Source of the DNA: Patiria miniata
Lineage: Eukaryota; Echinodermata; Asteroidea; Valvatida; Asterinidae
Length of the DNA: 64,000 bases
NCBI RefSeq assembly: GCF_015706575.1
Contig: NW_024037064.1
Location: forward strand, 15,725,606 to 15,789,605
Reading direction: 5' to 3'
Position 1 is the stretch's first letter. Each line of letters opens with the position of its first letter. The position numbers and the translations under genes were made by a program. Under the pieces are notes generated by a model. The model was not told the DNA's origin and ran no database searches. It saw nothing but the letters and a program-made list of their open reading frames with translations. Below are positions 9,741 through 22,694 of this stretch, one piece after another.

Positions 9741-10288
9741 CTAACAATGGGCTATCTTCCGATTGGGTGCTTCGGGGGCCAAGCGGAGACGCTTCAGTGA
9801 TCACGATTTCCGTACGTTGAAAAAGTATAGACGTTAAATTTCAATCGAAAATGCTGCTTTTCCGAGCCTATAGTATTATGAGCCCTCGGCAACAGAATCC
9901 ATTTGGGATCGTTGTGACTACAATATTTCTCCCACCCCCTACTTGGGATTAATTGAACCCCAATAAACACCCCCTCCCCCACCCCCTAAAAGAAAAGTGA
10001 CAAACATACGGATTTCCCTGGCTGCTGTTTATGTTTGTTTTGTAATAAAGACAATAATCACACACACCCATTCGCGAACAAAATGTCACGGATCCCTCTA
10101 TACGTTCCCCGCTATATCCTGAGACGAGCACCCAGTAATTATTACTTAATCGACTTTGACAAAAAATGGAGACCAGACATGTTTTACAGTGGAAATAGGG
10201 AGGGGAAAAGCAACTCTAAGAACACACATGACAAGGACAAGTGAAATCGAGTAAAATCAAGATTCAATCTCTTTTTTGAAATAGTGGT

Positions 10289-10304
10289 GGCTCTGAAAAG
10301 AGCC
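10289..10304 (-). terminator. Histone 3' stem-loop, H4 unit 2
   Basis: Unchanged copy, 27 nt past the stop. Confidence 0.97.
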
Positions 10305-10331
10305 GTTCGGTTTGATTTTTGAATATGGTGT

Positions 10332-10655
<324 letters not shown>

Positions 10656-11147
10656 TCAGTCGGTTGTAGATGATTCAATGGCCATCCCAGCCCCGGCGAG
10701 GCAACTTATAGGACATGCGCGGACGCGATATGAGCATGCGAAGCCATCAACTGTTACGGCGCCCTCTGGCGACCAATCGTGGCAGGAGCACTCATCCTGG
10801 GAAACAAACAAATCAGAAGCAAAACAAGGGGGAAAAGGGATAACAAATAAGAAAAGGAAGAAGATGCCTAGAAACATATTGCAACGAGACTCAAACAATA
10901 CATTTATAACCAGACACAGAGGGGTCGTGGCCAAGCCTTTTTTTTTTTTTTTTTTTTTTTACACCTTGAACGGAAATCAATGGAAACGCCAACATCATAA
11001 TTTAACAAGACTTTACACACTTACTAATATTTACCGTAATTCAATGTGAAAGCCCTGTCACCAAAACGTCAAAAGAAAACGAACCTTTAACGACGGGGCA
11101 CCGTAGTCAGAACCTGTTTTTGTATTAATTTATGTTCCCCGAAGGGA

Positions 11148-11301
11148 GTGGGCCGAATCCCGGATGTACTGCTATACCGGGCCAACCCGTGGCCGGGACG
11201 AGGCAAGCCTCTATTCCACGGCCCAAATCCAAAAATCAGTTTAATATACTGGCTGTTCAATGAACAGCGTTTCAGATATTAAGCTGAAAAGAACAGATAC
11301 T
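11148..11301 (-). pseudogene. U2: U2 snRNA 3' segment, unit 2
   Basis: nt 35-188, same as unit 1. Confidence 0.95.
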
Positions 11302-11688
11302 TATTTTTTATGGCCCCCCCACAAGACCACGCTTGGGGGACCGGGCAGGCCGACCACGTCGGACCAAGCTAGTAGGGTTGCGAACCCTCCTGCCCGGGAC
11401 AAAGACAACATACAAAGGCGACTTCACGCCTACACATATAACACAAAAAATGGCGACTTCACGCCGATACAAAGGCGACTTCACGCCTAAACTAAGGCAA
11501 CTTCATGCCTGAACAAAGGCAACTTCATGCCTAAACAAAATCACCCATGCGAGGCAGAACACGGAAGACCGTCACTACGCAAGCCGGGGACCACTTCGGG
11601 GGAGGAGCCTTACAGACTCAAGGCTAAGTGCAATGCCGAGTCTGGACCACCTCCTGATGTTCCTGACCGAGACTAAGACCGATGTGCA
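11302..11688 (-). mobile_element. Type A short U2-targeted insert, unit 2
   Basis: By eye identical to the insert at 5357-5743, same 387 bp and same junctions, so the two were probably copied together with the unit. Five-hairpin array at 11416-11532 and conserved 3'-fold hairpin at 11374-11388. Confidence 0.8.
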
Positions 11689-11718
11689 ATGATCTTAGCC
11701 AAAAGGCCGAGAAGCGAT
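11689..11718 (-). pseudogene. U2: U2 snRNA 5' segment, unit 2
   Basis: nt 1-30, same as unit 1. Confidence 0.95.
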
Positions 11719-12220
11719 AACGATTAATATTAAAACAATAGCGCGGAAAGGGATTATTCGTCTTGAAATACTGTTTGCTATTGTTCTTCTTATTATTTAT
11801 TTTTGCCTTTTTTTGTTTCCTGGTGTGAAAACAAAAAAAAAGACTCCTGCGCGTCCACCGCAACTCAACGAAACCAGGGGAGAGAGAGATGAGCAAGAAA
11901 TCTCCGGCTTTCTCAGATTAACAGAGACATATACATTCTTAAAAATATTTCTATCATGCATTTTCATACACCTCGATCATATTTCACCCAAAATCTTGTT
12001 GAAAAAATTAATCCAGACAAAAAATGGGATCAATGCATCAGTGAGCGAGAGCGTCGGCACTAAATGCCGTACGTACGATGTACCGGGACAAGCATATCAA
12101 TAGATGGCGCCCTTCAACACTCCCGGTCATCGCGCCTCGGCGTTTCCCATCTGGGTATTTCTCAGGGCCTGCCAATGGGTCCCACATTAGGGGCGGGGAA
12201 ATACTTCAGTTTGTCAGTAA

Positions 12221-12293
12221 GCTCCGTGGCCGAGTGGTTAGAGAGCACATGTAGAAAGTAATAGACCGTGGGTTCGAGTCCCAGCCTGCCGCT
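12221..12293 (+). other. tRNA-like element, unit 3
   Basis: Identical copy of the element at 330-402. Confidence 0.6.
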
Positions 12294-12866
12294 TTCCTTT
12301 AATTGCTTGGTTATTGTTTTGTTTTGTTATTTTTTCACTTACTTATTTCCCCTTTTTGTAATAATTACTATTTTATTTCATTGATTTATTGTTTATTTCG
12401 TCATGAAGTTATAAGAAGAAAATTCGAAAGAAAAGAAAACATTCGTCATACCGTTTTCATTTGCGCTTATAATACTTATGTATCAATATCAATGCGGTCC
12501 CGCGGGGAGTTAATTGAAGAGAGAGAAAGAAAGAAAAGAAACAAACGGGAAACAAATGTCAACGCACCATTATTTGTCCATTTTTGTAACCTTTGGTGAA
12601 TAAGTCATTCACATTCTACATGAGGCAACATTTAAGACAATGCATATACATACATGTATGGCTAATGTACTCAGCCGGCCGGCCGGTCACATACGCAGTG
12701 CGTAAAATTTTGCATAATGATTAAGTTAAAGGACACAGTGGGAATTCTATCTGGAACAGTGTTCTATTGTTTATAAAAAAAATTAGAGAAATTGATTTCG
12801 GCTATGAGTGAAGGTAGAGGTGGAGTTAGACAGGCAGCGACAAATCTCTTTTTTGAAGGTTGTGGT

Positions 12867-12882
12867 GGCTCTGAAAAGAGCC
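12867..12882 (-). terminator. Histone 3' stem-loop, H2A unit 3
   Basis: Unchanged copy. Confidence 0.97.
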
Positions 12883-12917
12883 TTTTGGGTTTGTGGATGC
12901 AAAGTAAGTTCTTTTCT

Positions 12918-13295
12918 TTACTTTGACACTTTGGCGGTCTTCTTGGGCAGAAGAACTTGCTGGATGTTGGGAAGGACACCACCCTGCGCGATGGTAACTC
13001 CGCTCATCAACTTGTTCAACTCCTCGTCGTTGCGTATAGCAAGCTGCAGATGGCGGGGATTAATTCTCGTCTTCTTGTTGTCTCGTGCAGCGTTTCCGGC
13101 CAGTTCCAAGATCTCCGCGGTAAGGTACTCCATCACTGCCGCAAGGTAGACCGGTGCACCGGCACCGACACGCTGGGCGTAGTTGCCCTTACGCAGAAAT
13201 CTGTGAACACGACCCACGGGGAACTGGAGTCCCGCCCTGGAGGACCTGCTCTTGGCCTTGCTTCTTGCTTTGCCGCTCTTTCCTCGCCCAGTCAT
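12918..13295 (-). CDS. H2A: Histone H2A (unit 3)
   Basis: Protein identical to the copy at 1027-1404. Confidence 0.97.
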   Translation of the reverse strand: MTGRGKSGKARSKAKSRSSRAGLQFPVGRVHRFLRKGNYAQRVGAGAPVYLAAVMEYLTAEILELAGNAARDNKKTRINPRHLQLAIRNDEELNKLMSGVTIAQGGVLPNIQQVLLPKKTAKVSK

Positions 13296-14038
13296 CTTGA
13301 CAGTATAGTGACAGAAGATGAATGTACTCTGCAGTAAAGGTGGTGTGTGAATGAACCCACTTGGAAAACACAACACTAGTTATAGCGTTCTGGTGGATTG
13401 GCTGAAGCGTGCCAAGTAGCCAATCACGCGACACGGGCGTGCCCGTCGCACGGTTGGGTGCACCGCATCCATTTTGGACGCGGGGGACGAGGGAACAAAA
13501 AATTACAACTGTGTCATCGTCGTTCAAAGTAATGGAATCACTAGATAAAACACAGAAACATGCAACATTCTTACCTCCATTTTAAGACGTTTTATTGTTA
13601 TTCCGCCGAAGAAGTCCCATGATCTTTCGACCAGCCTCCGCACAATGGCAGTGATTCGTTGCTCTCACGCGGCGGTTAAAACTGGCCTCGGTTTCTTGCT
13701 AGATATTTGTAACATCCCACAGACGAAATCCTAATTTATTTTTTAATAGTAACCCACTCAACAAAATGCAAGCACTCGTCCGGAGATTGAAAGAAATGAC
13801 CAATTGAAAAAGGCTGTGGCATAAATTAAATTATGTGTTTACGACGACGACAAGACTCAGGGATTAACTTTAATCGCATTACCTCCCCTCGCCTCACGAA
13901 GGGTAAAAGCATATTAAAAAAAAAGAGAGAGAGTGAAAGGGACACAACAGAATAAAAAAAGGTTAGTTGTAAAACCTAAGAAATGGGCTGATCGGGCGAA
14001 CTGAGCTGACTGGCAAATCTCTTTTTGGAAACTGTGTT

Positions 14039-14054
14039 GGCTCTGAAAAGAGCC
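14039..14054 (-). terminator. Histone 3' stem-loop, H2B unit 3
   Basis: Unchanged. Because of the upstream frameshift, the reading frame of this H2B copy runs straight through it. Confidence 0.95.
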
Positions 14055-14080
14055 GTTTGGTTTTGAAGCCTTCAAAATTT

Positions 14081-14448
14081 CTATTTTGAAGTCGTGTACT
14101 TGGTGACGGCCTTGGTGCCTTCGCTGACTGCATGCTTAGCAAGCTCCCCGGAAGAAGTAGGCGTACTGCTGTCTGCACTTCACGGCTTGTGATGGTGGAC
14201 TTCTTGTTGTAGAGAGCGAGGCGAGAAGATTCGCTGGCGATGCGCTCAAACACGTCGTTGACAAAGCTGTTCATGATGCTCATTGCCTTGCTCGAGATTC
14301 CGGTGTCGGGGTGCACCTGTTTCATCACTTTGTAGATGTAGATGCCGTAGCTCTCCTTGCGACGCCGGTGCCTCTTTTTGTTTGCGCTAACCGGACCCTT
14401 AGTATTTCCGGCCTTCTTCTGACCTTTTCCGCTAACTTTGGGAGCCAT
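14081..14448 (-). pseudogene. H2B: Histone H2B, frameshifted (unit 3)
   Basis: One G/C is missing near 14145-14151 (CCCCGG where other units have CCCCGGG). The protein is normal to LLLPG, then the last 21 residues, including the alpha-C helix and the ubiquitinated lysine, are replaced by about 60 unrelated residues reading past the stem-loop to 13963. Everything else is unchanged. Either a very recent null copy or a sequencing error in a short homopolymer. Confidence 0.85.
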
Positions 14449-15119
14449 ATTGGAGGACTTGGAATGTATCGGATCGTGAGATCGAATGAAAGACCAGCAC
14501 GTCTTGGCCGGCTTTTATTGTGCACAGCTTGGATTCTGACCACCCATGCATCGTCCACTTTCCCGCCAGTGACCGCTAACCCATGCGTGAAGAAAGCGGT
14601 ATGCGTGCATAGTTATACAATGCACGCACGGCACGACCCCCCCCCCCCCCCCTCCCCGGCAAGGGTATTTTTAGCCTTTTTCTCAGACTGACACGTGTAT
14701 AAGTGTCCTTCTTAAATATTATTGTCTACTGAATTTCTGGGAAATAATAAAGTCATCTCCAGCGGAGGGCGAATTAATATGTCGTAGTGCACCAATACTT
14801 CTTTAAATGTTGTTTCCCCCTTATGCACCATCCATTTATAATGAATCATACAATGTAACGCAAAACCGACGAAAATAAGAGAACGAGTACCTGTAATTGT
14901 CAAAACAGATAGGAAATATATATCATTATTACCATGCCCATAACAATTCAATTTTGCCTGGAACACGTTTCGGATGAGGCATACGTATAGAACCCAAAAA
15001 GTGGAATGTATTTGGACAGAATATCAACAATAATAATTCGGAAAAAAATCAACGGCCCTTTATTCTTTATTTGAAGGAAAACTCAGGGATTGGACTTAAT
15101 CTCTCTTTGAAGAAGTAGT

Positions 15120-15135
15120 GGCTCTGAAAAGAGCC
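15120..15135 (-). terminator. Histone 3' stem-loop, H3 unit 3
   Basis: Unchanged copy. Confidence 0.97.
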
Positions 15136-15169
15136 GTTAGTTTTATTTCTTTTTGCGCACACAACGTGC

Positions 15170-15682
<513 letters not shown>

Positions 15683-16230
15683 CTAACAATGGGCTATCTT
15701 CCGATTGGGTGCTTCGGGGGCCAAGCGGAGACGCTTCAGTGATCACGATTTCCGTACGTTGAAAAAGTATAGACGTTAAATTTCAATCGAAAATGCTGCT
15801 TTTCCGAGCCTATAGTATTATGAGCCCTCGGCAACAGAATCCATTTGGGATCGTTGTGACTACAATATTTCTCCCACCCCCTACTTGGGATTAATTGAAC
15901 CCCAATAAACACCCCCTCCCCCACCCCCTAAAAGAAAAGTGACAAACATACGGATTTCCCTGGCTGCTGTTTATGTTTGTTTTGTAATAAAGACAATAAT
16001 CACACACACCCATTCGCGAACAAAATGTCACGGATCCCTCTATACGTTCCCCGCTATATCCTGAGACGAGCACCCAGTAATTATTACTTAATCGACTTTG
16101 ACAAAAAATGGAGACCAGACATGTTTTACAGTGGAAATAGGGAGGGGAAAAGCAACTCTAAGAACACACATGACAAGGACAAGTGAAATCGAGTAAAATC
16201 AAGATTCAATCTCTTTTTTGAAATAGTGGT

Positions 16231-16246
16231 GGCTCTGAAAAGAGCC
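16231..16246 (-). terminator. Histone 3' stem-loop, H4 unit 3
   Basis: Unchanged copy. Confidence 0.97.
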
Positions 16247-16273
16247 GTTCGGTTTGATTTTTGAATATGGTGT

Positions 16274-16597
<324 letters not shown>

Positions 16598-17089
16598 TCA
16601 GTCGGTTGTAGATGATTCAATGGCCATCCCAGCCCCGGCGAGGCAACTTATAGGACATGCGCGGACGCGATATGAGCATGCGAAGCCATCAACTGTTACG
16701 GCGCCCTCTGGCGACCAATCGTGGCAGGAGCACTCATCCTGGGAAACAAACAAATCAGAAGCAAAACAAGGGGGAAAAGGGATAACAAATAAGAAAAGGA
16801 AGAAGATGCCTAGAAACATATTGCAACGAGACTCAAACAATACATTTATAACCAGACACAGAGGGGTCGTGGCCAAGCCTTTTTTTTTTTTTTTTTTTTT
16901 TTACACCTTGAACGGAAATCAATGGAAACGCCAACATCATAATTTAACAAGACTTTACACACTTACTAATATTTACCGTAATTCAATGTGAAAGCCCTGT
17001 CACCAAAACGTCAAAAGAAAACGAACCTTTAACGACGGGGCACCGTAGTCAGAACCTGTTTTTGTATTAATTTATGTTCCCCGAAGGGA

Positions 17090-17243
17090 GTGGGCCGAAT
17101 CCCGGATGTACTGCTATACCGGGCCAACCCGTGGCCGGGACGAGGCAAGCCTCTATTCCACGGCCCAAATCCAAAAATCAGTTTAATATACTGGCTGTTC
17201 AATGAACAGCGTTTCAGATATTAAGCTGAAAAGAACAGATACT
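17090..17243 (-). pseudogene. U2: U2 snRNA 3' segment, unit 3
   Basis: nt 35-188, followed upstream by the C element. Confidence 0.95.
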
Positions 17244-17511
17244 AATTTTTTGGTTTCGGGATCCTCCTAAAGAAGATCCCAGGATAGGGTAGTCACACTA
17301 CACCTTAGTAAGTGAGGCTACGAGCCTCCCTACCCTTTGCCTAATAATTAAACTGACAAACACTTAACACGGACAAGACAAACAAACTGTGTAGCCACGC
17401 TACCCACGCGTTACCATGGTAGGGTACGACCCTAACTGTCTGCCGAAAACCATATTCAAACAAAATGCATACTATACACATCCAGACGAAACTTCCAAAC
17501 TTCGATAAAAA

Positions 17512-17742
17512 AGACCTAAAGGGTCTAAAACATGAGAGCGAAGACTCTCACAGGTTCGACACAAGGCTCTAAAGAGATGCCATGATTCTACTAAAAAAGG
17601 GCCTAAAGGGCCCCAAAACCAGGAGCTGAAAGCTCCCACACAAAAGGGACCAAAAGGGTCCCAGTAAACCAGGAGCAAAAATTCTCCCACACAGAAGAGA
17701 CCTAAAGGGTCTAAACAGCAAACACCAAGGGTTTCAAAAACC
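17512..17742 (-). repeat. 3'-UTR hairpin array of C (unit 3 copy)
   Basis: Same array as at 33319-33549. Confidence 0.7.
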
Positions 17743-20700
17743 TAAAGGCGAAGAATTAGCTGACCTCCGACGACTGTGCAGAGAATTCCCCGCACGCACC
17801 ACGTAGCACGGAAGCCGTCTTCGGTCAGCCTAGCAAAATCAGCACGAATTCTATCCCTGACCGCGCGCTTAATCCGATGGAGAACAATATCTGCGCTGGC
17901 AGTAGACTTATCGAACAAGGTCTCGCAACGCGAAGACCAAATAAGCCACTTGACAACGCAGATCAAGTACCAAACCAAAACACAATCTGCACGGTTATTC
18001 AAACCATCAGCATACAATACACAAGGTGCGGTCAGGGAGAAATGTTCCCCCAAGATCCTCCCACCCACATGTTCAACCCAACCCCAAGGAATAGAAACAA
18101 AGGCACAATCCCAAAAAAACATGGTTAATAGTTTCCGGTTGGCCACAACCGGCGCGGGGGCACTTGCCGGCCCCATAACCCCAATTAAGAACTTTTTGGG
18201 CCGTTTTCACGGCCCGCCAAATGATTCTCCAGTTCAGATCCCGGAGACGGTGATCCAAAACGGAGCAGTTAGCAAATTTAAAAACCAAGGCTAAGTCTTG
18301 GAGGACTAAGACCGGTTTCCTAACAGGATCTTGGCCGAAAAAAATCAGGTATAATTGGCGGGAGGTACCCGCTTCCCAGGCAAAATTCGGAGCCAGCTTA
18401 AAAACAAGCAAGACCAGCTTGCAAAAATACCCATACCAAGAAGTGAGGTTCAAGGCGTGCGGCCTGCTGTTAGACCAAAACCCAACAGGCAGGATACTAC
18501 GCAACGAAAATGTTACCCAATAAAGGGCAAAAAACCTCCAAGGAGGACCATCAACATCCAACACGCTCCTCAAACCCCGAACAAAAAGACTATCACATTT
18601 ATGTCTGATATTAACTACGCCCAGCCCACCCTGATCAACAGGTTGAAAAAGGACTGGGCGCGAAACCAACTCGGTCTTATTAGACCAAATGAAACCAAAA
18701 ATAGCCTTGTTCACCACCTTCTCCACCGAGGCGGGGAGGGGGTAAATAGGCGCTAGATAATACAGAGGCGAAAGAATAACTGAATTAACAACCAAAACTT
18801 TACCAAGAAGAGAAAGATTTCTCCCTTTCCATTTAGTAAGACAAGTGAGCAGAGCTGGAATTCGTTCCTTCCAGCTCTTCTCACCCATGTTTCCCTTACC
18901 AACAAAAATACCATTAATTTTAATGGGAGTTCTGGTCCACTTAATGTCAACCAGAGAAGACATATCATCAGGCCAGGCCCCGAAAATGAGGCCCTGAGAT
19001 TTGGCCATATTCAGGCGAGAACCGCTCGCTAACTCATACTGTTTAATGATACCGAACAGTCGCACCAGCGACAAGCGATCCCTGACAATGCAAGTGGTGT
19101 CGTCAGCGTACTGAACGACTTTGCACTGCAAACCACTGCTGCCTGGAACCACCAGGCCACCGATGCGACCGTCACGGATAACTGTAGCCGCAAACGGCTC
19201 AATAAAAAGAACGTAGAGGAGAGGAGATAGGGGACATCCCTGCCTCACTCCCCTCGACAAACCAAACGGATCAGAAAGAACACCATTAACTAAAACTTGA
19301 CTAGAAATGTCGGTGTACAAAAGTTTGACCCAGTGCAAAAAGTTAGGGCCGAACCCAAAACGACTCATGACTTTAAACAAAAAATTCCAGTTAACTCTGT
19401 CGAAAGCCTTCTGTTGATCTAAAGAGATTACAAGGCAGTCAAGGTTCTTTCCATCCACATACGCCACCAGATCCCGTAGGAGTCTGATGTTGTCGTGGAT
19501 GGACCTCCCCTTGACGCCGCAAGTCTGGAAAGGACTGATGATGTCTGGCAGCACTTTGCTGATACGTAAGCATAAGGCCTTCGACAAAATTTTGTAGTCA
19601 ACATTCAGCAAAGAAATTGGCCGTTTATTACGGGGATCTAACGGGTCACCGGGCTTTTCTAATAGAGTTAGAATGCCCGACCGCTGAGAAACAGCTAAAC
19701 AATTCAACTTATAAGCACAACGAAAAACCCCCAGCAGGTCTGGACCTAACAACTCCCAGAAGGAAATGTAAAATTCCCTGGGAAGTCCGTCCCCACCAGG
19801 GGTCCTACAGTTGGCCATCCCCTTCAGTGCATCGGTCAACTCCGAGAGTTCAAGTGGACTCTCGAAATCCAAAAAAAGGTCATGAGGGACTCTGGAGGTT
19901 AACGAGTCTAGAAAGGGAGAAGGAGATCCTCCTCTACCGGCTCCTCGCTAAACAAATCGGAATAAAAGGACCGATAAACAGAGGCAATTTCTGCCGAAGT
20001 CTCGACAACAACGTCGTCGGCACCGCGGACAGAAGAAATAAACTTTTTTCTGGCTTGCTCGGACTCCAGCCGAAAGAAAAACTTGGATGGCTTCTCCGCA
20101 TCATTGAGGACACGGACACGAGAACGTATTCGAGCCCCCTCAGCTTCAAAGTCATCCAATGTCTCCAATCTCCATTTCAAAGAGTCATACTGGGCTAGAA
20201 GCGCGGGGTTAGAATCCCCACTATTCAAATCAAGAAGAACAGATTTAAGAGAAGACATTAAGTCCTCCCTTTTCTTCCGTCGTTTCCTGGCTAAGCGGCT
20301 AGAAAAGCTGACCAACATTTGCTTGGAACGCAATTTGACGTCCTCCCACCAGAGGAGTTCATTATCAAACCCCTCCTTGAGCGAACGCCAACCTAAATAA
20401 GCTTGCGTAAACTCTTCTCTAAAAACGGCATCAGAAAGGATGGAGACATTACACTTCCAGTAACCGCTCCCGATGCCGGGAGAAGAGGGGAAGGTAAATT
20501 TCAAAGTAATAGCATCATGATCAGACAAATAACAGGGCGAGTGCGAACAAGACTCCACATCCAGCAGACGGGACACGTAAAAACGGTCCAGCCTACTGGA
20601 GGCGGAGTTCGCCGCATTTCGCCAGGTAAAAGAATGAACATTAGGAAAACGATCTCTCCAACAGTCTTTTAGGGAAAAAGTGGACAAAAGCTGCCGCAAC

Positions 20701-21233
20701 TCCGCGGCTCCCAAACCACACGAAGTAGCAGCAGAACCGCGACGGTCCAAATGGATGTCCAAAACACAATTAAAATCGCCACACAAAATAATTGGATGAT
20801 TGCCTCTCAAATGAGAGGCCAGATTAGAAAAGAAAAGACGACGGGCTCCAGGGTCCGTGGGAGCGTAAACTACACAGAGATTAACACTACTCCCGTGACC
20901 CTGGAGGGTACCGCTAATAATACGAACCTCAGTATCCACTGAAGAATCGAAAAAACGTAAAGGACTACGCCTAGGAATAAGAATTACAGTACCAGAGGAG
21001 AAAGATGTGCCAAAACTGGCAAACATCTCTCCCCTCCATTCTGCACTCCATAAAGCCAAATCTGCAGGGGTGATATGACATTCCTGCAGGCAGGATATGT
21101 CATAATGATGACAAAACTGAAAAATGCGTTTTCTTTTCAGGGAATCACGCATTCCATTAACATTCAATGAAATAATGGAAATCATTGAAATAAATACAAG
21201 AAAGGAAAAGAAACAGACTGATGAAGGCGTCAT
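17742..21233 (-). pseudogene. C element ORF2, two frameshifts (unit 3, left piece)
   Basis: Endonuclease-reverse transcriptase ORF. Compared with 33549-37040 it has an extra A in a run near 18112-18118 and a one-base loss with a substitution near 19919-19922. This splits it into frames at 19908-21233 (endonuclease), 18073-19872 (reverse transcriptase) and 17742-18176 (C-terminal end). The losses are probably sequence errors near the gap, but as given the ORF is broken. Confidence 0.85.
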
Positions 21234-21251
21234 TTTGCCTAGAAAAAATAC

Positions 21252-22194
21252 TCAATACTTCAAATAGGACCTAAGGTCCGCCGATCCGGCATCCAAAACG
21301 AAATGTGCATGTTCCTGGATCAGGTGGCTAAACCAGTCATAAGAAGACCGGGTGGTCTTGTCACAGCGGGGACACTTGAATTCCACAGGGGACTTATCCT
21401 GATGGACTGTCACCCTGTGGCTATTAAGCTCAGACCAAGCCTGGAAAACCTCCTTGCAAGCAGGAACGCTGCAAGGGATCAAATTTTCTTGGATCCCAGG
21501 AAGCTTAAGACTTTTAAGTTTAAGTCTGGCTTTCCTTACTACGGCAACGTAGGTCCTTTAAGAACCTCTTGTGGGGCATCAGGGGTCTCGCTACATGTTT
21601 CCATGCCCTCAGAGCCCGAGCCGGAAAGTTCCTTCTCGGAAGCAATGCGGAGCACGGGCGTCAGTGAAGGAGGAGAACTTTTTTTTTGTGTTGTACTTCC
21701 TCATCCGAAGATGAGGAAGAAATTACACGCCTCTTTCTGTTTACTGGTCTTTTCCTGCTGGAACCAGCAGGAACCTTTGGGATTTTTCGCTGGCGTTCCC
21801 CAGCAGAAAGTGTTGCACTCAGGCTCACTGCAAACAATTTGCGGCGGGCCGTTAACATTAGTGCAATCAGCACAAGAAAGACACAGTGATTTCCTGTGAC
21901 CGATGGGCCAGTCACAGGAAATACATAAAGGCATCAACCCCGTAGGGTACAACCTGCGTATTGCAGGAACTACACCGCACCTTCGGACGGCTAGACAAGC
22001 CGTCCTCCGGCGCGGTGCTGTTAAGCTTAGGGGTGGGGTCTCCCCTACGGTGACGAGCTAGATGGAGATGCATCAGAGGCAGCAGCCTGGGACTCAGGCT
22101 CGGCAGGAGTCGACGAAGTCGTCTCCTCCCGCACCACCTGAGCCAGGTGCGTTTAGGAACTACTTTGTTTGCAAAGGAGTTAGGGCACATCTTA
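21252..22194 (-). pseudogene. C element ORF1, C-terminal part, frameshifted and cut by gap
   Basis: Corresponds to 37060-38002 of the intact ORF1. The intact portion at 21252-21482 covers the two C2H2 fingers; further in, single-base indels break the frame. Confidence 0.8.
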
Positions 22195-22694
22195 NNNNNN
22201 NNNNNNNNNNNNNNNNNNNNNNNNNNNNNNNNNNNNNNNNNNNNNNNNNNNNNNNNNNNNNNNNNNNNNNNNNNNNNNNNNNNNNNNNNNNNNNNNNNNN
22301 NNNNNNNNNNNNNNNNNNNNNNNNNNNNNNNNNNNNNNNNNNNNNNNNNNNNNNNNNNNNNNNNNNNNNNNNNNNNNNNNNNNNNNNNNNNNNNNNNNNN
22401 NNNNNNNNNNNNNNNNNNNNNNNNNNNNNNNNNNNNNNNNNNNNNNNNNNNNNNNNNNNNNNNNNNNNNNNNNNNNNNNNNNNNNNNNNNNNNNNNNNNN
22501 NNNNNNNNNNNNNNNNNNNNNNNNNNNNNNNNNNNNNNNNNNNNNNNNNNNNNNNNNNNNNNNNNNNNNNNNNNNNNNNNNNNNNNNNNNNNNNNNNNNN
22601 NNNNNNNNNNNNNNNNNNNNNNNNNNNNNNNNNNNNNNNNNNNNNNNNNNNNNNNNNNNNNNNNNNNNNNNNNNNNNNNNNNNNNNNNNNNNNN
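22195..22694. other. Assembly gap (500 N)
   Basis: Exactly 500 N, a typical placeholder size, so the true distance is unknown. Confidence 0.99.

Larger units (their letters stand above)
17244..22194 (-). mobile_element. C element, 3' part up to the gap (unit 3)
   Basis: Matches 33051-38002 of the full C copy almost base for base, from the 3' end through ORF2 into the middle of ORF1, where the gap starts. Differences are mainly single-base indels and become denser toward the gap. Confidence 0.9.
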
